Part shown: piece by piece, positions 50,383-59,121 of the stretch
How positions within the stretch are numbered: position 1 is the stretch's first letter
How the letters are laid out: every line of letters begins with the position of its first letter
Origin: Streptomyces sp. ITFR-16
GTDB lineage: Bacteria > Actinomycetota > Actinomycetes > Streptomycetales > Streptomycetaceae
Assembly (NCBI RefSeq): GCF_031844705.1
Contig: NZ_CP134611.1
Location: forward strand, 1-62,326
Direction of reading: 5' to 3'
DNA length: 62,326 nucleotides
The notes under the pieces: model-generated
What the model was told of the DNA's origin: nothing
Database searches by the model: none
The model's input: only the letters and a program-made list of their open reading frames with translations
Made by a program: the position numbers and the translations under genes

Positions 50383-50802
50383 TCAGTCGGTGTGTTCGGT
50401 GGACATCAGTAGTGGGGGCACCATGTAGCCGGTCTCAGCGGGGTTTCCGGGGAGGGGGACCCAGCTGAGACCGGTCATCCGGGGGCAGTCGCAGGTGAGC
50501 TCGGCATCCACTCCCAGGCAGGGTTCACCGGGTGCTACGTCCATGCGGTAACAGGCGGTCCATCCTGACGGATACGGCACGTCGTATACGTACTGCACTG
50601 CCACGCCGACCAGGCCAGTCTCTTCAGCCACCTCGCGGGCCACCGCGTCCTCCGGTGACTCGCCAGGCTCGATGCCGCCTCCCGGCAGAGTCCAGTACTC
50701 CTGGCCGTCGTGGCGACCCGAGGGGCCCTTGCCTCGCTCACGCACCATCAGGACGTGTCGGTCCCGAATGATCACCGCTGCCACCCGCCGCCTGCTTGTC
50801 AC
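50383..50802 (-). CDS. NUDIX hydrolase
   Basis: 139 aa from GTG 50802; the open frame extends further but the fold starts here. The NUDIX box is intact: Gly42, Glu48, REV at 56-58, EE at 60-61, GL at 63-64. A tail with CDCPRMTGLSWVPLP resembles the MutT/NUDIX C-terminus. It hydrolyses a nucleotide derivative; substrate unknown. It lies apart from the parAB operon and divergent from the relaxase gene. Not closely similar to the NUDIX at 41818. Confidence 0.85.
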   Translation of the reverse strand: MTSRRRVAAVIIRDRHVLMVRERGKGPSGRHDGQEYWTLPGGGIEPGESPEDAVAREVAEETGLVGVAVQYVYDVPYPSGWTACYRMDVAPGEPCLGVDAELTCDCPRMTGLSWVPLPGNPAETGYMVPPLLMSTEHTD

Positions 50803-51049
50803 AGGGCCATCATGACGGTGCTGCACCGCTCCCGAAGCTGCTTCGCACCTCGCAGAGATTGAGCGAAGCGGGGGAGCCGGGGAGAACGTGATGGCTGCCA
50901 GAGAGCGATGACATTCGCTTGCCGGACCGGAGCCGCTTCCCGCCTGGCGGCCACCTGAGGAGAAAGTTCGGCCGCTGCTCCCGTCTGGCGGGACGTACGA
51001 CTGTCCGGCCTTTTCTTGCAGGTCGGGGCCGTGTGGCGTGGTCTCCATG

Positions 51050-53014
51050 ATGGATATCGCGATCATTCGAGCCGGTCAGATGTACCGCTACTACCTGCGC
51101 CAGGTCGTCGTCGGCGACGGCCGCCGCCCGGCCCGCACGCCGCTGCGCGAGGCTCAGGAGGAGGCCGGTGTCCCGGCCGGGCGATGGATGGGCCACGGCC
51201 TGGCCGCGCTCGGGCTGAGCGCGGGTGAGGAAGTCACCGAGGCGCAGCTGCGGAACCTGTTCGGCGAGCGGGGCCGGCACCCGTACGCGGACCGGATCGA
51301 GGCCGAAGAGCTCGCCGCGGGGCAGTCCCCGAAGCAGGCGTTCAAGGCCGGCGCTCTCGGGCGCCGGGTGACGGTTACCGGATTCGATCTCGTGTTCCGG
51401 CCGCAGCCGACGATCTACCTGCTGTGGGCGCTGGGTGATGAGGAAACCCGGCAGGTGATCGAGGCCGCGCACGAGCGGGCGATCGAGCGGGTCCTGGAGT
51501 GGATTGAGGACGAGTCGGCGGTGATCCGGTACGGCAAGGACGGCATCTACAAGGTCCGGCCGCCCGGCGGTCTGGTCGCCGCCCGCTTCCGCCACTACGA
51601 GGCACGCTCCGGAATGCCGCTGCTTCACGACCATGTGCTGCTGTCGGCGAAGGGGCAGCGCCTGGACGGGAAGTGGGGATCGATCCACTCGGAGGTCGTT
51701 CTCGAGAACACGGTCGCCGCGTCAGCGCTCTACAACGAGATCGTGGCTGCTGAGGTCTGTGAGGAGTTGGGCCTGGCGACCGAGCCGCGCGTCGTCACCG
51801 CCGGGCGACGCCCGGTCATGGACATCGCCGGTGTGCCCCATGAGCTGATCCGCTGGACCGCCAGCCGCGGGGAGCAGATCGCCGCCTGCCTGGCGGACCT
51901 GGAGCACGAGTACGTCACCGCCGTCGACGATGAGGGCGAGCTGAAGTACCTGCCCGCGGTCTCCGAACGGGCCCGGGTGGAACTGATGCGGATCGCCGCC
52001 CACAAGACCCGGCCGCCCAAGCAGAAGAAAGCCCGCTCTCTCGCGCAGCTGCGCGCTGATTGGAAGCAGAGCGCGATCGACACCTCGAAGGTGGCCGCCG
52101 GCGTCATCAACTCGCTCCTCGAGCGCGCCCGCGCCGCAGCCGCCCGGATCCGGGCCCGGGTCGCCGCCGTGGTCGACGTCGCCCTGGCGGCCGTCGACGT
52201 CGCCGCGGTGGTGTTCGTGATGAACGGCGGCGGCCGGTTTCACCGCCGGCACCTGCTCGCCGAATCCCGCCGCCACCTCGCTCTGGTCCTGCGCGGCCGC
52301 AGCCGCGACCCCGGCCTGGACGAGGACATCGTGCGCGCCGCCATCTCCACGTACTGCGTGGACATCAGCGAGCCGAAGTCCACCCGCGGCCTGCTGGCGG
52401 ACTACCGGCTCTACACCGCCCGGTGGGCGCTGTCCGATCTCGTAACCGCCCGGCGCCCGCCTGCCGCTGTCCCCGACCCGGACCGACTGCCGCCGCCGGG
52501 CACACCGGCCTCGTTGTCCTTGGCCACTCCCCGGCCACCGGGTCAGGCGGTGGGGGAGCGGGAGATACCCCGTGTCCCGCTGAGCTACGACCGTGCCGTT
52601 CTCGCCGGTGCGGCCGTACGGGAGAAGCTGCGCGCCTCCGTCGTGCGGGGCCCGGCGTACGACATCGCCGCGCACCAACAGGCGGCGATGCCCGAGCAAC
52701 TGCTCGCGCCCGAGGCCGTCGACCCCAAGGACGACGACCAGGAGCCGGACGCCGGGCCCCGGGAGGCGATCGACCTGACGGCGCTGCGGGCCTTGAGGGA
52801 GTCCCGCACGGACGTGGAAGCCCTCGATCTCACTGCCGAGCGGTTGCGCCACCTCCAGGACACGTTCACCAAGGCGGCCGACGACTCCCGCACCCGTGCG
52901 ACCCGCTACACCGAACAGGACGACGTCGATGCGGTACGCCCGGTACGCGAGGACGACCAGCAGGCGCACCGCCGGCCGGAGCCCGGACCGCGGGGCCGGG
53001 AGGTCGGCCACTGA
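51050..53014 (+). CDS. MobF-family relaxase (TrwC-like N-terminal domain), no helicase part
   Basis: 654 aa. The first 300 residues are a TrwC relaxase domain: catalytic tyrosine candidates Tyr12, Tyr14 and Tyr15 (MYRYYLRQ), FDLVFRPQPTIYLLWALGD, and the three-histidine metal site His182, His193, His195 (RHYEARSGMPLLHDH), with TrwC-like spacing. The remaining 350 residues are helical and disordered, without Walker motifs, unlike TrwC/TraI. It would nick oriT and lead one strand into the recipient. Start is ATG 51047 or 51050 with a weak ribosome site. Confidence 0.85.
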   Translation: MDIAIIRAGQMYRYYLRQVVVGDGRRPARTPLREAQEEAGVPAGRWMGHGLAALGLSAGEEVTEAQLRNLFGERGRHPYADRIEAEELAAGQSPKQAFKAGALGRRVTVTGFDLVFRPQPTIYLLWALGDEETRQVIEAAHERAIERVLEWIEDESAVIRYGKDGIYKVRPPGGLVAARFRHYEARSGMPLLHDHVLLSAKGQRLDGKWGSIHSEVVLENTVAASALYNEIVAAEVCEELGLATEPRVVTAGRRPVMDIAGVPHELIRWTASRGEQIAACLADLEHEYVTAVDDEGELKYLPAVSERARVELMRIAAHKTRPPKQKKARSLAQLRADWKQSAIDTSKVAAGVINSLLERARAAAARIRARVAAVVDVALAAVDVAAVVFVMNGGGRFHRRHLLAESRRHLALVLRGRSRDPGLDEDIVRAAISTYCVDISEPKSTRGLLADYRLYTARWALSDLVTARRPPAAVPDPDRLPPPGTPASLSLATPRPPGQAVGEREIPRVPLSYDRAVLAGAAVREKLRASVVRGPAYDIAAHQQAAMPEQLLAPEAVDPKDDDQEPDAGPREAIDLTALRALRESRTDVEALDLTAERLRHLQDTFTKAADDSRTRATRYTEQDDVDAVRPVREDDQQAHRRPEPGPRGREVGH

Positions 53015-53069
53015 ACGCACTTTGATGTCGCGCACCCGGGCGGTGGTGCGCACCGACCATGCCCGGCGT

Positions 53070-53207
53070 CCACTCCACCCAGTGGAGCCCACTGAGTGGA
53101 GTGGCCGACACCGAGGGGGCGATGCCGGCCACTCCACCCGGTGCGCACACGTCGCGTTTCCCCTTGACCTCAGCTCAGGTCAAGGGGAAACGCGGCGCCC
53201 ACTCCAC
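53070..53207. repeat. CCACTCCAC repeats downstream of the relaxase
   Basis: CCACTCCAC occurs at 53070, 53129 and 53199, with the inverted GTGGAGTGG at 53096-53104. The first and the inverted copy can pair into a 9-bp stem. The repeats flank a strong hairpin. They could be an oriT-like or protein-binding site. Confidence 0.5.
53153..53194. terminator. Bidirectional hairpin terminator
   Basis: Perfect 18-bp arms (53153-53170 and 53177-53194) with loop CAGCTC, between the relaxase and the convergent gene. Confidence 0.75.
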
Positions 53208-53233
53208 CGCACCAGTGCGCCTCGTGCGCGTGG

Positions 53234-53677
53234 CTACGGGCGCGCGGTCAGGGACTGCACGGTGCGGGCCCACTCCAGGTGTTCGTCGCGCACGGTCTCC
53301 AAGGTGGCGGCGGTGTCTCCGTGGTCGTCGGGGTCGGGGATGACGTTTTCGACGAAGCGGATGATGCTGCGGGCGGTGCCCAGCACGGCCGTAGCGGGGG
53401 AGTCACGCGTCCAGTCCCGAAGGGCAGACAGCAAGATGCACCCGACCTCGTCCAGGGCGAAGGAGTCCGCGTGCGGCTCCCCGTCGCCCAGGACCCCCGT
53501 GACGGGGAAGACGATGTTCTCGGCGAGCCGCAGCAACAGGAAGGCCAGCTCTGGAGTGGCCGACGAGCGGCCGGAGGCGTAGTTCCCGCCGCCCATCTGC
53601 AGAGCGAGGAGGTAGTCGAAAGCGAGGTCGACTTCCTCCGCGGTGAGCGGGGTACGGGACGGGATCAGGTACGGCAT
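53234..53677 (-). CDS. Helical protein of unknown function (147 aa)
   Basis: ATG 53677 has GGAG upstream. The protein is predominantly alpha-helical (EVDLAFDYLLALQMGGGNYA, LLRLAENIVFPVTGVLGDGE) without membrane segments or cysteine clusters. It is convergent with the relaxase and divergent from the gene at 54019. No family recognised. Confidence 0.6.
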   Translation of the reverse strand: MPYLIPSRTPLTAEEVDLAFDYLLALQMGGGNYASGRSSATPELAFLLLRLAENIVFPVTGVLGDGEPHADSFALDEVGCILLSALRDWTRDSPATAVLGTARSIIRFVENVIPDPDDHGDTAATLETVRDEHLEWARTVQSLTARP

Positions 53678-53745
53678 GGAGGTCTCCTCAACTGGGTGGT
53701 CGCCGCGCGGATCGCGACGACTCCCAACAGCCTCGGACGATCGCC

Positions 53746-53952
53746 CTGTGGACAGTGGCCAGAGATTTCTCCCCCACCCCGCGAGATCGGACGAACGAGA
53801 CTACAAGGGGCAAACCTGGCCCCCTTGTCCACCTGCCGACTCGGATGGCGAACCCGGCCGCCGACCCCTTGTCCAGGTCGGCCGCACTGCCGCGAGCACC
53901 ACGTTTCTCCTTGACCACCCCGGCTACCGGCCGCCGTGAGACAGCGGACAAG
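53746..53952. promoter_or_regulatory. Cluster of DnaA-box-like sequences
   Basis: CTGTGGACAG (53746-53755), TTGTCCACC (53825-53833), TTGTCCAGG (53869-53877) and, inverted, AGCGGACAAG (53943-53952). Two carry a CCCC prefix (CCCCTTGTCC). They lie between a leftward gene and the gene pair that includes a replication-relaxation protein. No gene is supported in 53678-54018. Confidence 0.45.
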
Positions 53953-54018
53953 GGGTCCCCCTGCACGCTGCTCCTTCGGACCGGACGCCCCGGCCGGGGC
54001 AGCGAAGGAGAGAAGACG

Positions 54019-54357
54019 ATGACGACCACCCACTCAAGGGCCGGGGACAGGCAGGCCACAAGCCGGCCAAGCCCAGAAGGCCAGCTCGTGGCGGGCAAGC
54101 CGCGGCAGGCTCCTGCGGGCCCCACTGCGGAGGGCCCTTGGGAACCCCCTTTGGTGCCCGACCCCCCGAGGCGAGGGAAAACCCCTGCTCAGACCATGAA
54201 TCGGCGCGAATTCCGCACCGTCACAACCCTCTTCTCTCCTCTTATGTCTGCAGTGGAGGAGATCATCGGGTCCCGGGGGGCCCGCACGCCCTCCCAGACC
54301 GGGCGCGGTCGGCACTCAGCCGGCAGCCGACCGCGAGTGACGAAGGAGCAGAGCTGA
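54019..54357 (+). CDS. Small protein of unknown function coupled to the Replic_Relax gene
   Basis: 112 aa from ATG 54019, with GAAGGAGAG upstream. The N-terminus is low-complexity and basic; the centre (MNRREFRTVTTLFSPLMSAV) is helical. The frame extends further upstream but without a ribosome site. The stop shares a base with the next ATG (tgATG), so they are coupled. No family recognised. Confidence 0.55.
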   Translation: MTTTHSRAGDRQATSRPSPEGQLVAGKPRQAPAGPTAEGPWEPPLVPDPPRRGKTPAQTMNRREFRTVTTLFSPLMSAVEEIIGSRGARTPSQTGRGRHSAGSRPRVTKEQS

Positions 54358-55991
54358 TGGCGGGGAAGCGGAAGAACAACCCGGCGGGGTCGACGAACAA
54401 CTACCGCGGCGACGTGCTGCGCGTGCTCGGAGCGCTGAAGGTGGCCACAGCCGATCAGATCCAGCGGATCGGCGCACCGCACCTGACCCACCGGCACGCC
54501 GACAAGGAGACCCCGTCGAAACGGAAGCAGGCCCGCACCGCCTCGCACACCGGCGCGCTCTCCGACATGCGCAAGCACGGCCTGTCCGAGAACGGCGGCT
54601 CCACCGAAACGGGGGAGACGTTGCGGAACCTAACCCTCAAGGGCCTGGAAGCCGCCTCCTACGAGATGCAGCGCCCGATAACGGAGATGGGCTCCACCGC
54701 ACGCGGCGCGGGCTCCTCCGGCGCCTCCCACCCCATGTCCGTCAACGAGACCGTCATCGCGCTGCTGCGCCCGAAGCCGAACATGGCCCGGCTCGCCGAT
54801 GACCTGCCCGAGGTCCGGGCCGCCGCCCAGGTCGACGTCGACACACCGGCCGGAGTCGGCACGATCGCCTCGTACTGGACCGAGGTCCCGTTGCCCGCCA
54901 CCGGCACCTGGAACGCACCCGGCAAGGGCGGCGCCCAGGCCGACGTCGTCCTCACCGCTCCGCAGGACGGGGTGCCGCTGCTGTTCATCGAGGTCGACAA
55001 CTGCCACGAGACCCCAGAGGAGCTCGCCGCCAAGCTGGAGAAGTACGCCCGGTTCTTCCGGCGGAAGGTGAAGGACACCGACGGCAAGGAGCGCCCGATG
55101 TGGCGCACCCGCTGGACGGTTCCCGAGGGCCGGTACGGCGATGTGCCGCATCCCCCCGTGCTGCTGGTGTTCAACCGGATCGGCGAGCGCAACCCCAACC
55201 GCACCGTCCCGCGCTTGATGGAGCTCACCCGGCACCTGTGGCAGGGAGAGCGGCAGCGCGATCACCATCTCTACGACGGACGGATCCCGATCATCGCGAC
55301 CGGGCTGAAGAACCTCAGCGAGCACGGCCCGACCGGCCCGGTCTTCCTCCGCTTCGGCCGCGACCACATGCAGCCCCTGCGGGAGGCGATCGGCAACCCC
55401 CGCCGCGAGGCCGCCGACACCCGCGCCCGGGAAGAGACCGCGCGCGCTCAGAAGGAGCACCAGGCGAAGGTGCAGCGCGCGGCGCAGGAGCAGGCCGCGA
55501 AGAAGGCAGCCGAGCGTGAGGCGCGCCGTCCGGTGTGCGCCGACTGCGGGGCGAAGTTCACCGACGAACGGTGGGAAGCGGCACAGGCGACGGACTGGGG
55601 CACCCCGAAGGACTCCCACCCGCAGCTGTGCGACGGCTGCAAGCAGAAGGCCGGCGCCGTCGTCAGCCCAGCGGCTGATACCCAGGAGCGCCAGGAGCCG
55701 GTACACGGCGAGGCAGGGCCGGACGACTTCTGGAACAACCCCCAGCGCCCCGTCTGCACCGAATGCCGTGCCGCGTTTACTGACGAACGATGGAAGGCGA
55801 CCGCGCGCGTCGGCTGGAACCATTCCCCAGCGAAGCGCCCGTCTCTGTGCGGGGACTGCGACCGGCGGTTCGAGTCCGACTTGGAGCAAACCTGGGGTGT
55901 GGATCACCGGCAGGAGCAGCGCGACCAGGAGCAGGACCAGGCCGTGCCCAAGCAGAAGGCCACCGGCTGGTTCTCCCGCCTGCGTGGCTGA
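54357..55991 (+). CDS. Replication-relaxation family protein with two zinc ribbons
   Basis: 544 aa. Residues 15-370 follow the replication-relaxation (Replic_Relax) pattern of actinobacterial plasmid proteins: an N-terminal winged helix (RVLGALKVATADQIQRIGAP), then the core with GVPLLFIEVDNCHETPEELA, in which the acidic IEVDN run recalls nuclease folds. A coiled coil leads to two copies of a CxxC zinc ribbon, each with FTDERW (CADCGAKFTDERW; CTECRAAFTDERW). It likely binds DNA for replication or mobilisation. ATG 54357 overlaps the upstream stop. Confidence 0.75.
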   Translation: MAGKRKNNPAGSTNNYRGDVLRVLGALKVATADQIQRIGAPHLTHRHADKETPSKRKQARTASHTGALSDMRKHGLSENGGSTETGETLRNLTLKGLEAASYEMQRPITEMGSTARGAGSSGASHPMSVNETVIALLRPKPNMARLADDLPEVRAAAQVDVDTPAGVGTIASYWTEVPLPATGTWNAPGKGGAQADVVLTAPQDGVPLLFIEVDNCHETPEELAAKLEKYARFFRRKVKDTDGKERPMWRTRWTVPEGRYGDVPHPPVLLVFNRIGERNPNRTVPRLMELTRHLWQGERQRDHHLYDGRIPIIATGLKNLSEHGPTGPVFLRFGRDHMQPLREAIGNPRREAADTRAREETARAQKEHQAKVQRAAQEQAAKKAAEREARRPVCADCGAKFTDERWEAAQATDWGTPKDSHPQLCDGCKQKAGAVVSPAADTQERQEPVHGEAGPDDFWNNPQRPVCTECRAAFTDERWKATARVGWNHSPAKRPSLCGDCDRRFESDLEQTWGVDHRQEQRDQEQDQAVPKQKATGWFSRLRG

Positions 55992-56125
55992 GCCGGGCAA
56001 GCCGCTGGCGGGCGCGGGCAAGCCCAAGGACACCCTGGGCAAGCCTCGCCGTCGGCGGCGGCGGCGAGACGATGGGTACACGTACCGGGCCCCGGCTGTC
56101 GGCGGTGGCTGCAAGGCTGGTGCGC

Positions 56126-56395
56126 ATGGACAGGGATGAGGAGTTGCTGCGCGGCCGGGTCTACGGCACCGACCACGACCACCCGGGGCCGCTGCCTCAC
56201 CGCGACTATGCCGAACTGGTCGGCGGTCCGCTGGACGGCCTGCTGCTCGACATCACCGGCTGGACAGCGGACGAGATCCAGACCGGCGTCGCGCTGATGA
56301 CCGAGCTCGGGCAGTTCGGCGCCGGCGGCCGCGCTCTGTACGACCCGCGTTCCGGCGAGCGGAACCGCTGGGACTGGTCCGGCGACACACCCTGA
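56126..56395 (+). CDS. Small soluble protein of unknown function (89 aa)
   Basis: ATG 56126 lacks an obvious ribosome site but the frame is well conserved in codon use. Sequence: acidic start, then YAELVGGPLDGLLLDITGWT, and a Trp/Arg-rich end. LVGGPLDG occurs in small actinobacterial proteins of unknown function. No further assignment. Confidence 0.55.
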   Translation: MDRDEELLRGRVYGTDHDHPGPLPHRDYAELVGGPLDGLLLDITGWTADEIQTGVALMTELGQFGAGGRALYDPRSGERNRWDWSGDTP

Positions 56396-56479
56396 CCACA
56401 TCACCGGCCGGTGGGGTGTAGCGCAGACCTGTGTGGTGCCGCGAGGATGGGCGGAACACAGGCAGAGGCGGGGGCGCAG

Positions 56480-57091
56480 ATGGAAAGTTTCTTTGAGCGG
56501 GTGGGGCGTATCTGGCCGGTGGGTCGCCGTGACCTGCACTGGCACATCCTGCCGACCCCAGATGAAGCTGGCGTGCTGGCCACGTCGTATCAGGGACTCG
56601 CCACGAAGGGGCTGCAGAGCGTGCCGCCGGAGTGGATGCACTGCACGCTGATGCACGCCGTCGGCCTGGACCGCTCCGACATCGACCTGGACGCGCTCCT
56701 CAAGGACGTTGCGAGCTTCGCGCAGAAGGTACGACCCTTCAACCTCACGTTCGACCGGCCCGCCGTGGGCAACTTCGCTGTGGAGATCAGCGGATGGCCC
56801 GGACGGCCGTTCACACAGCTCGTGGACGGCCTGACCGAGGCGATGGCCCGCACCGGCGGAGCCTTCACGGCCGCGCCGAGCCGCTTCCCCCATCTGTCCG
56901 TGGCCTACGCCTCGGACGGTGCTGAGGGTGTCGACACCGTCAGCCTCAAGGCGGCGTTGGCGGACATTGAGCAGCCGCTGTCCGCAACCGTGGTTGCCGA
57001 CAGACTGCACCTCGTTGAGCAGTGGCACGACGGCGCGCACATCATGTGGAAACCCGTCGCGACGGTGCCTCTCGCGGGGGTGACCGGATGA
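56480..57091 (+). CDS. 2H phosphoesterase / RNA 2',5'-ligase-like protein
   Basis: 203 aa. The two histidine motifs of the 2H superfamily are visible: MHCTLMHAV near residue 55 and FPHLSVAYA near residue 140, with the usual beta strands around them. Enzymes of this group hydrolyse or ligate 2'-5' or cyclic phosphodiester bonds in RNA or nucleotide signals. ATG 56480 is preferred; ATG 56447 is too close to its purine run. It is coupled to the next gene by ATGA. Substrate unknown. Confidence 0.75.
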   Translation: MESFFERVGRIWPVGRRDLHWHILPTPDEAGVLATSYQGLATKGLQSVPPEWMHCTLMHAVGLDRSDIDLDALLKDVASFAQKVRPFNLTFDRPAVGNFAVEISGWPGRPFTQLVDGLTEAMARTGGAFTAAPSRFPHLSVAYASDGAEGVDTVSLKAALADIEQPLSATVVADRLHLVEQWHDGAHIMWKPVATVPLAGVTG

Positions 57092-57390
57092 CCGGCTTTC
57101 CTGGTCCGCGGCCGATGCACGGCGACGAGGTGCGGCTCACCACCAACACGGCCTCGGTGACGTTCACCGGGGATGTCATCTCGCAGGGTGTCCTGCGCGA
57201 TGGCAGGGGGTTCGTTGAGCTCACCCTGCCCGACGTCGACCCGCAGCAGCGGCGGGAGGTTGAGTGGGCCAAGCGATTTCAGTACGAGCTGTACCGCAGT
57301 GGTGCATTGCTCTACTCCTCTCCGTCTCTGACGCTCAGCGAGACCCGGCGGACAAGCGAGGGCTTCCTCGTGATTGCCGGATCCCCCTGA
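57088..57390 (+). CDS. Small beta-rich protein, partner of the 2H protein
   Basis: 100 aa from ATG 57088 (ATGA overlap with the 2H gene). Strand-rich: VRLTTNTASVTFTGDVISQG and GRGFVELTLPDVDPQQRREV, no TM or cysteine. The coupling suggests that it acts together with the 2H protein. No family recognised. The 157 bases after it hold a fragment of another reading frame (SDHDLVVFLEGANGVDPDAV) without a start, perhaps a gene remnant. Confidence 0.6.
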   Translation: MTGFPGPRPMHGDEVRLTTNTASVTFTGDVISQGVLRDGRGFVELTLPDVDPQQRREVEWAKRFQYELYRSGALLYSSPSLTLSETRRTSEGFLVIAGSP

Positions 57391-57547
57391 AGGATGCGGC
57401 GCAACGCTGCCGCTCCCTGGCACCGCATATAGCGACCACGACCTGGTCGTGTTCCTCGAGGGCGCCAACGGCGTCGACCCCGATGCTGTCCTGGACAAGT
57501 GCGTAATCCCTGCGACAAATCTGCCCCGGATCAGACACGCTTGATTC

Positions 57548-59035
57548 ATGGCAGCATTTCTTTACGGCCGGTTGGTAACGGATCACGAGTACGTACAGCG
57601 AGTCAGGCAGCAGCGCCCCAGCGCCCTGCTGCCCGTGATTGCCGCTGCCTCAGCGCGCTGGAATCACGGCACTTGGTGGAATAGTCCCTTTCGCAAGTAC
57701 ACGCCGTGGGCACTGGCTGATGTCGCTCGCGTCAGTCTCGGCTATGGGAACGAGCACCGCGGGGACGGCACCTGCACCGAGAAGGACCTGCTGAGCATGC
57801 TCGCGGCCTACGCATCGCTGACTGATCTTATGATCCGTGACAACGGCAGCGCCGAGTCTGTCTCCAGCTGGTTTCTCCGCGTCTCTGGTGAACAGTTCAG
57901 CTTTCAGGAATTCGGCTTCAGCGATCTGGCCCGCACAGCCGCGCTGTTCGATCAGACGTCTCCTGCCCGCACACCCGCGTGCCTTGTCGACGGATGGGAT
58001 GAAGAACTCCTTGGATGCTCCCTATCCGACTACGTCGGTGTCACCCAGCTCCTGCAGGTGTCAGCGCTACGAAACGAAGGGCGCTTCGATCCGGCCTGGC
58101 TAAACCAGCCCCAGATGGAGAAGGTCTGCTCTGTCATCCCCGACGGCACCATCCGAGAGGTCACCGAGCGTCACTTTGTCACCGACCAGGAAGCCTTCAG
58201 AGCCGAGAACGAGGCGCGCCGGCTGAGCCGAGACCCTCACCTACGCCGCTTCGAGTACAACCCACTGCGAGGCCGCCCGTTCTTGTCCGGCTTTGGCCGG
58301 GGCTACCTTGCCCCCTCATCCCACCTGATCGCTCCTAAGGGCAGCCCGCTCGGCCTGTACTACATGGGCGTAAACCACTTCGGAGATGTCTTCGCCCAGG
58401 AACTCGGTGATCTGTTCGAGCAGTACATAGGCCGCCAGCTTCGCCAGCTCCCCAACGCTGAAGTGCACTCCGAGATCATCTATCGGGACGAGCGACGCAG
58501 CGTCGACTGGATCGTCGTCTTCGACGACTTGGTCTTGCTCGTCGAAGTGAAGTCGACGCGCCCCACTCAACAGCTGCGTCTTGGCGTGTTGGACCGAACA
58601 AACGCGGCCCTACGCCAGATCAAGCACGCATACAAGCAGGTAGAGACCACCGCAGCGCTGATCGCTAGCAAGGACCCGAACTTCAGCCACATACCCGCAA
58701 ACCGGCCTGTACAGGGTCTGGTAGTGACCATGGAGCCCTTCCACACCGCCAACGCGCCTTTTCAGAAGGAAATGCGGCCAGACACGGACACTCCCATCAC
58801 CGTCTGCAGCGCCGCGGAACTCGAGAACCTTGTGACCCTGCAGGACCTGTCGGCGAGCCAGCTCCTCATCGGACGACTGGCAGACCCCCGGGAGTCGACG
58901 TACTCCCTCGATACTGCTTTCAGAGGCAAGAACCTCGCCCGCAACGCGATCTTGGATGCTGGCTGGGACAGCTATCCGTGGAAGCGACACGCTGATCTGG
59001 GCAGAGGCACTGCTGCAGGTTCGCGTGTTGTGTAA
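57548..59035 (+). CDS. PD-(D/E)XK nuclease-like protein of unknown role
   Basis: 495 aa from ATG 57548, with no clear ribosome site. Near the middle the pattern RRSVDWIVVFDDLVLLVEVK gives Asp320, Glu333 and Lys335, the catalytic triad spacing of PD-(D/E)XK nucleases, with KSTRPTQQ after it. The N-terminal 300 residues are of unknown fold, and the C-terminal part has VVTMEPFHTANAPFQKE. Codon use is less GC-biased than in neighbours (many ctt, gca and gta), pointing to recent transfer. No methyltransferase is nearby. A defence nuclease or DNA-repair enzyme is the best guess. Confidence 0.7.
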   Translation: MAAFLYGRLVTDHEYVQRVRQQRPSALLPVIAAASARWNHGTWWNSPFRKYTPWALADVARVSLGYGNEHRGDGTCTEKDLLSMLAAYASLTDLMIRDNGSAESVSSWFLRVSGEQFSFQEFGFSDLARTAALFDQTSPARTPACLVDGWDEELLGCSLSDYVGVTQLLQVSALRNEGRFDPAWLNQPQMEKVCSVIPDGTIREVTERHFVTDQEAFRAENEARRLSRDPHLRRFEYNPLRGRPFLSGFGRGYLAPSSHLIAPKGSPLGLYYMGVNHFGDVFAQELGDLFEQYIGRQLRQLPNAEVHSEIIYRDERRSVDWIVVFDDLVLLVEVKSTRPTQQLRLGVLDRTNAALRQIKHAYKQVETTAALIASKDPNFSHIPANRPVQGLVVTMEPFHTANAPFQKEMRPDTDTPITVCSAAELENLVTLQDLSASQLLIGRLADPRESTYSLDTAFRGKNLARNAILDAGWDSYPWKRHADLGRGTAAGSRVV

Positions 59036-59038
59036 AGG

Positions 59039-59084
59039 GGTGAGTGCAGGGACCCGCCTGTACCGACGGTTCCCTGCACTCACC
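59039..59084. terminator. Bidirectional terminator between nuclease-like and helicase genes
   Basis: Perfect 14-bp arms (59039-59052 and 59071-59084), loop of 18 bases, between convergent genes. Confidence 0.7.
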
Positions 59085-59121
59085 TGGCTTCGGCGCCGGC
59101 ACCTGAAACGCTGCCCACCGA

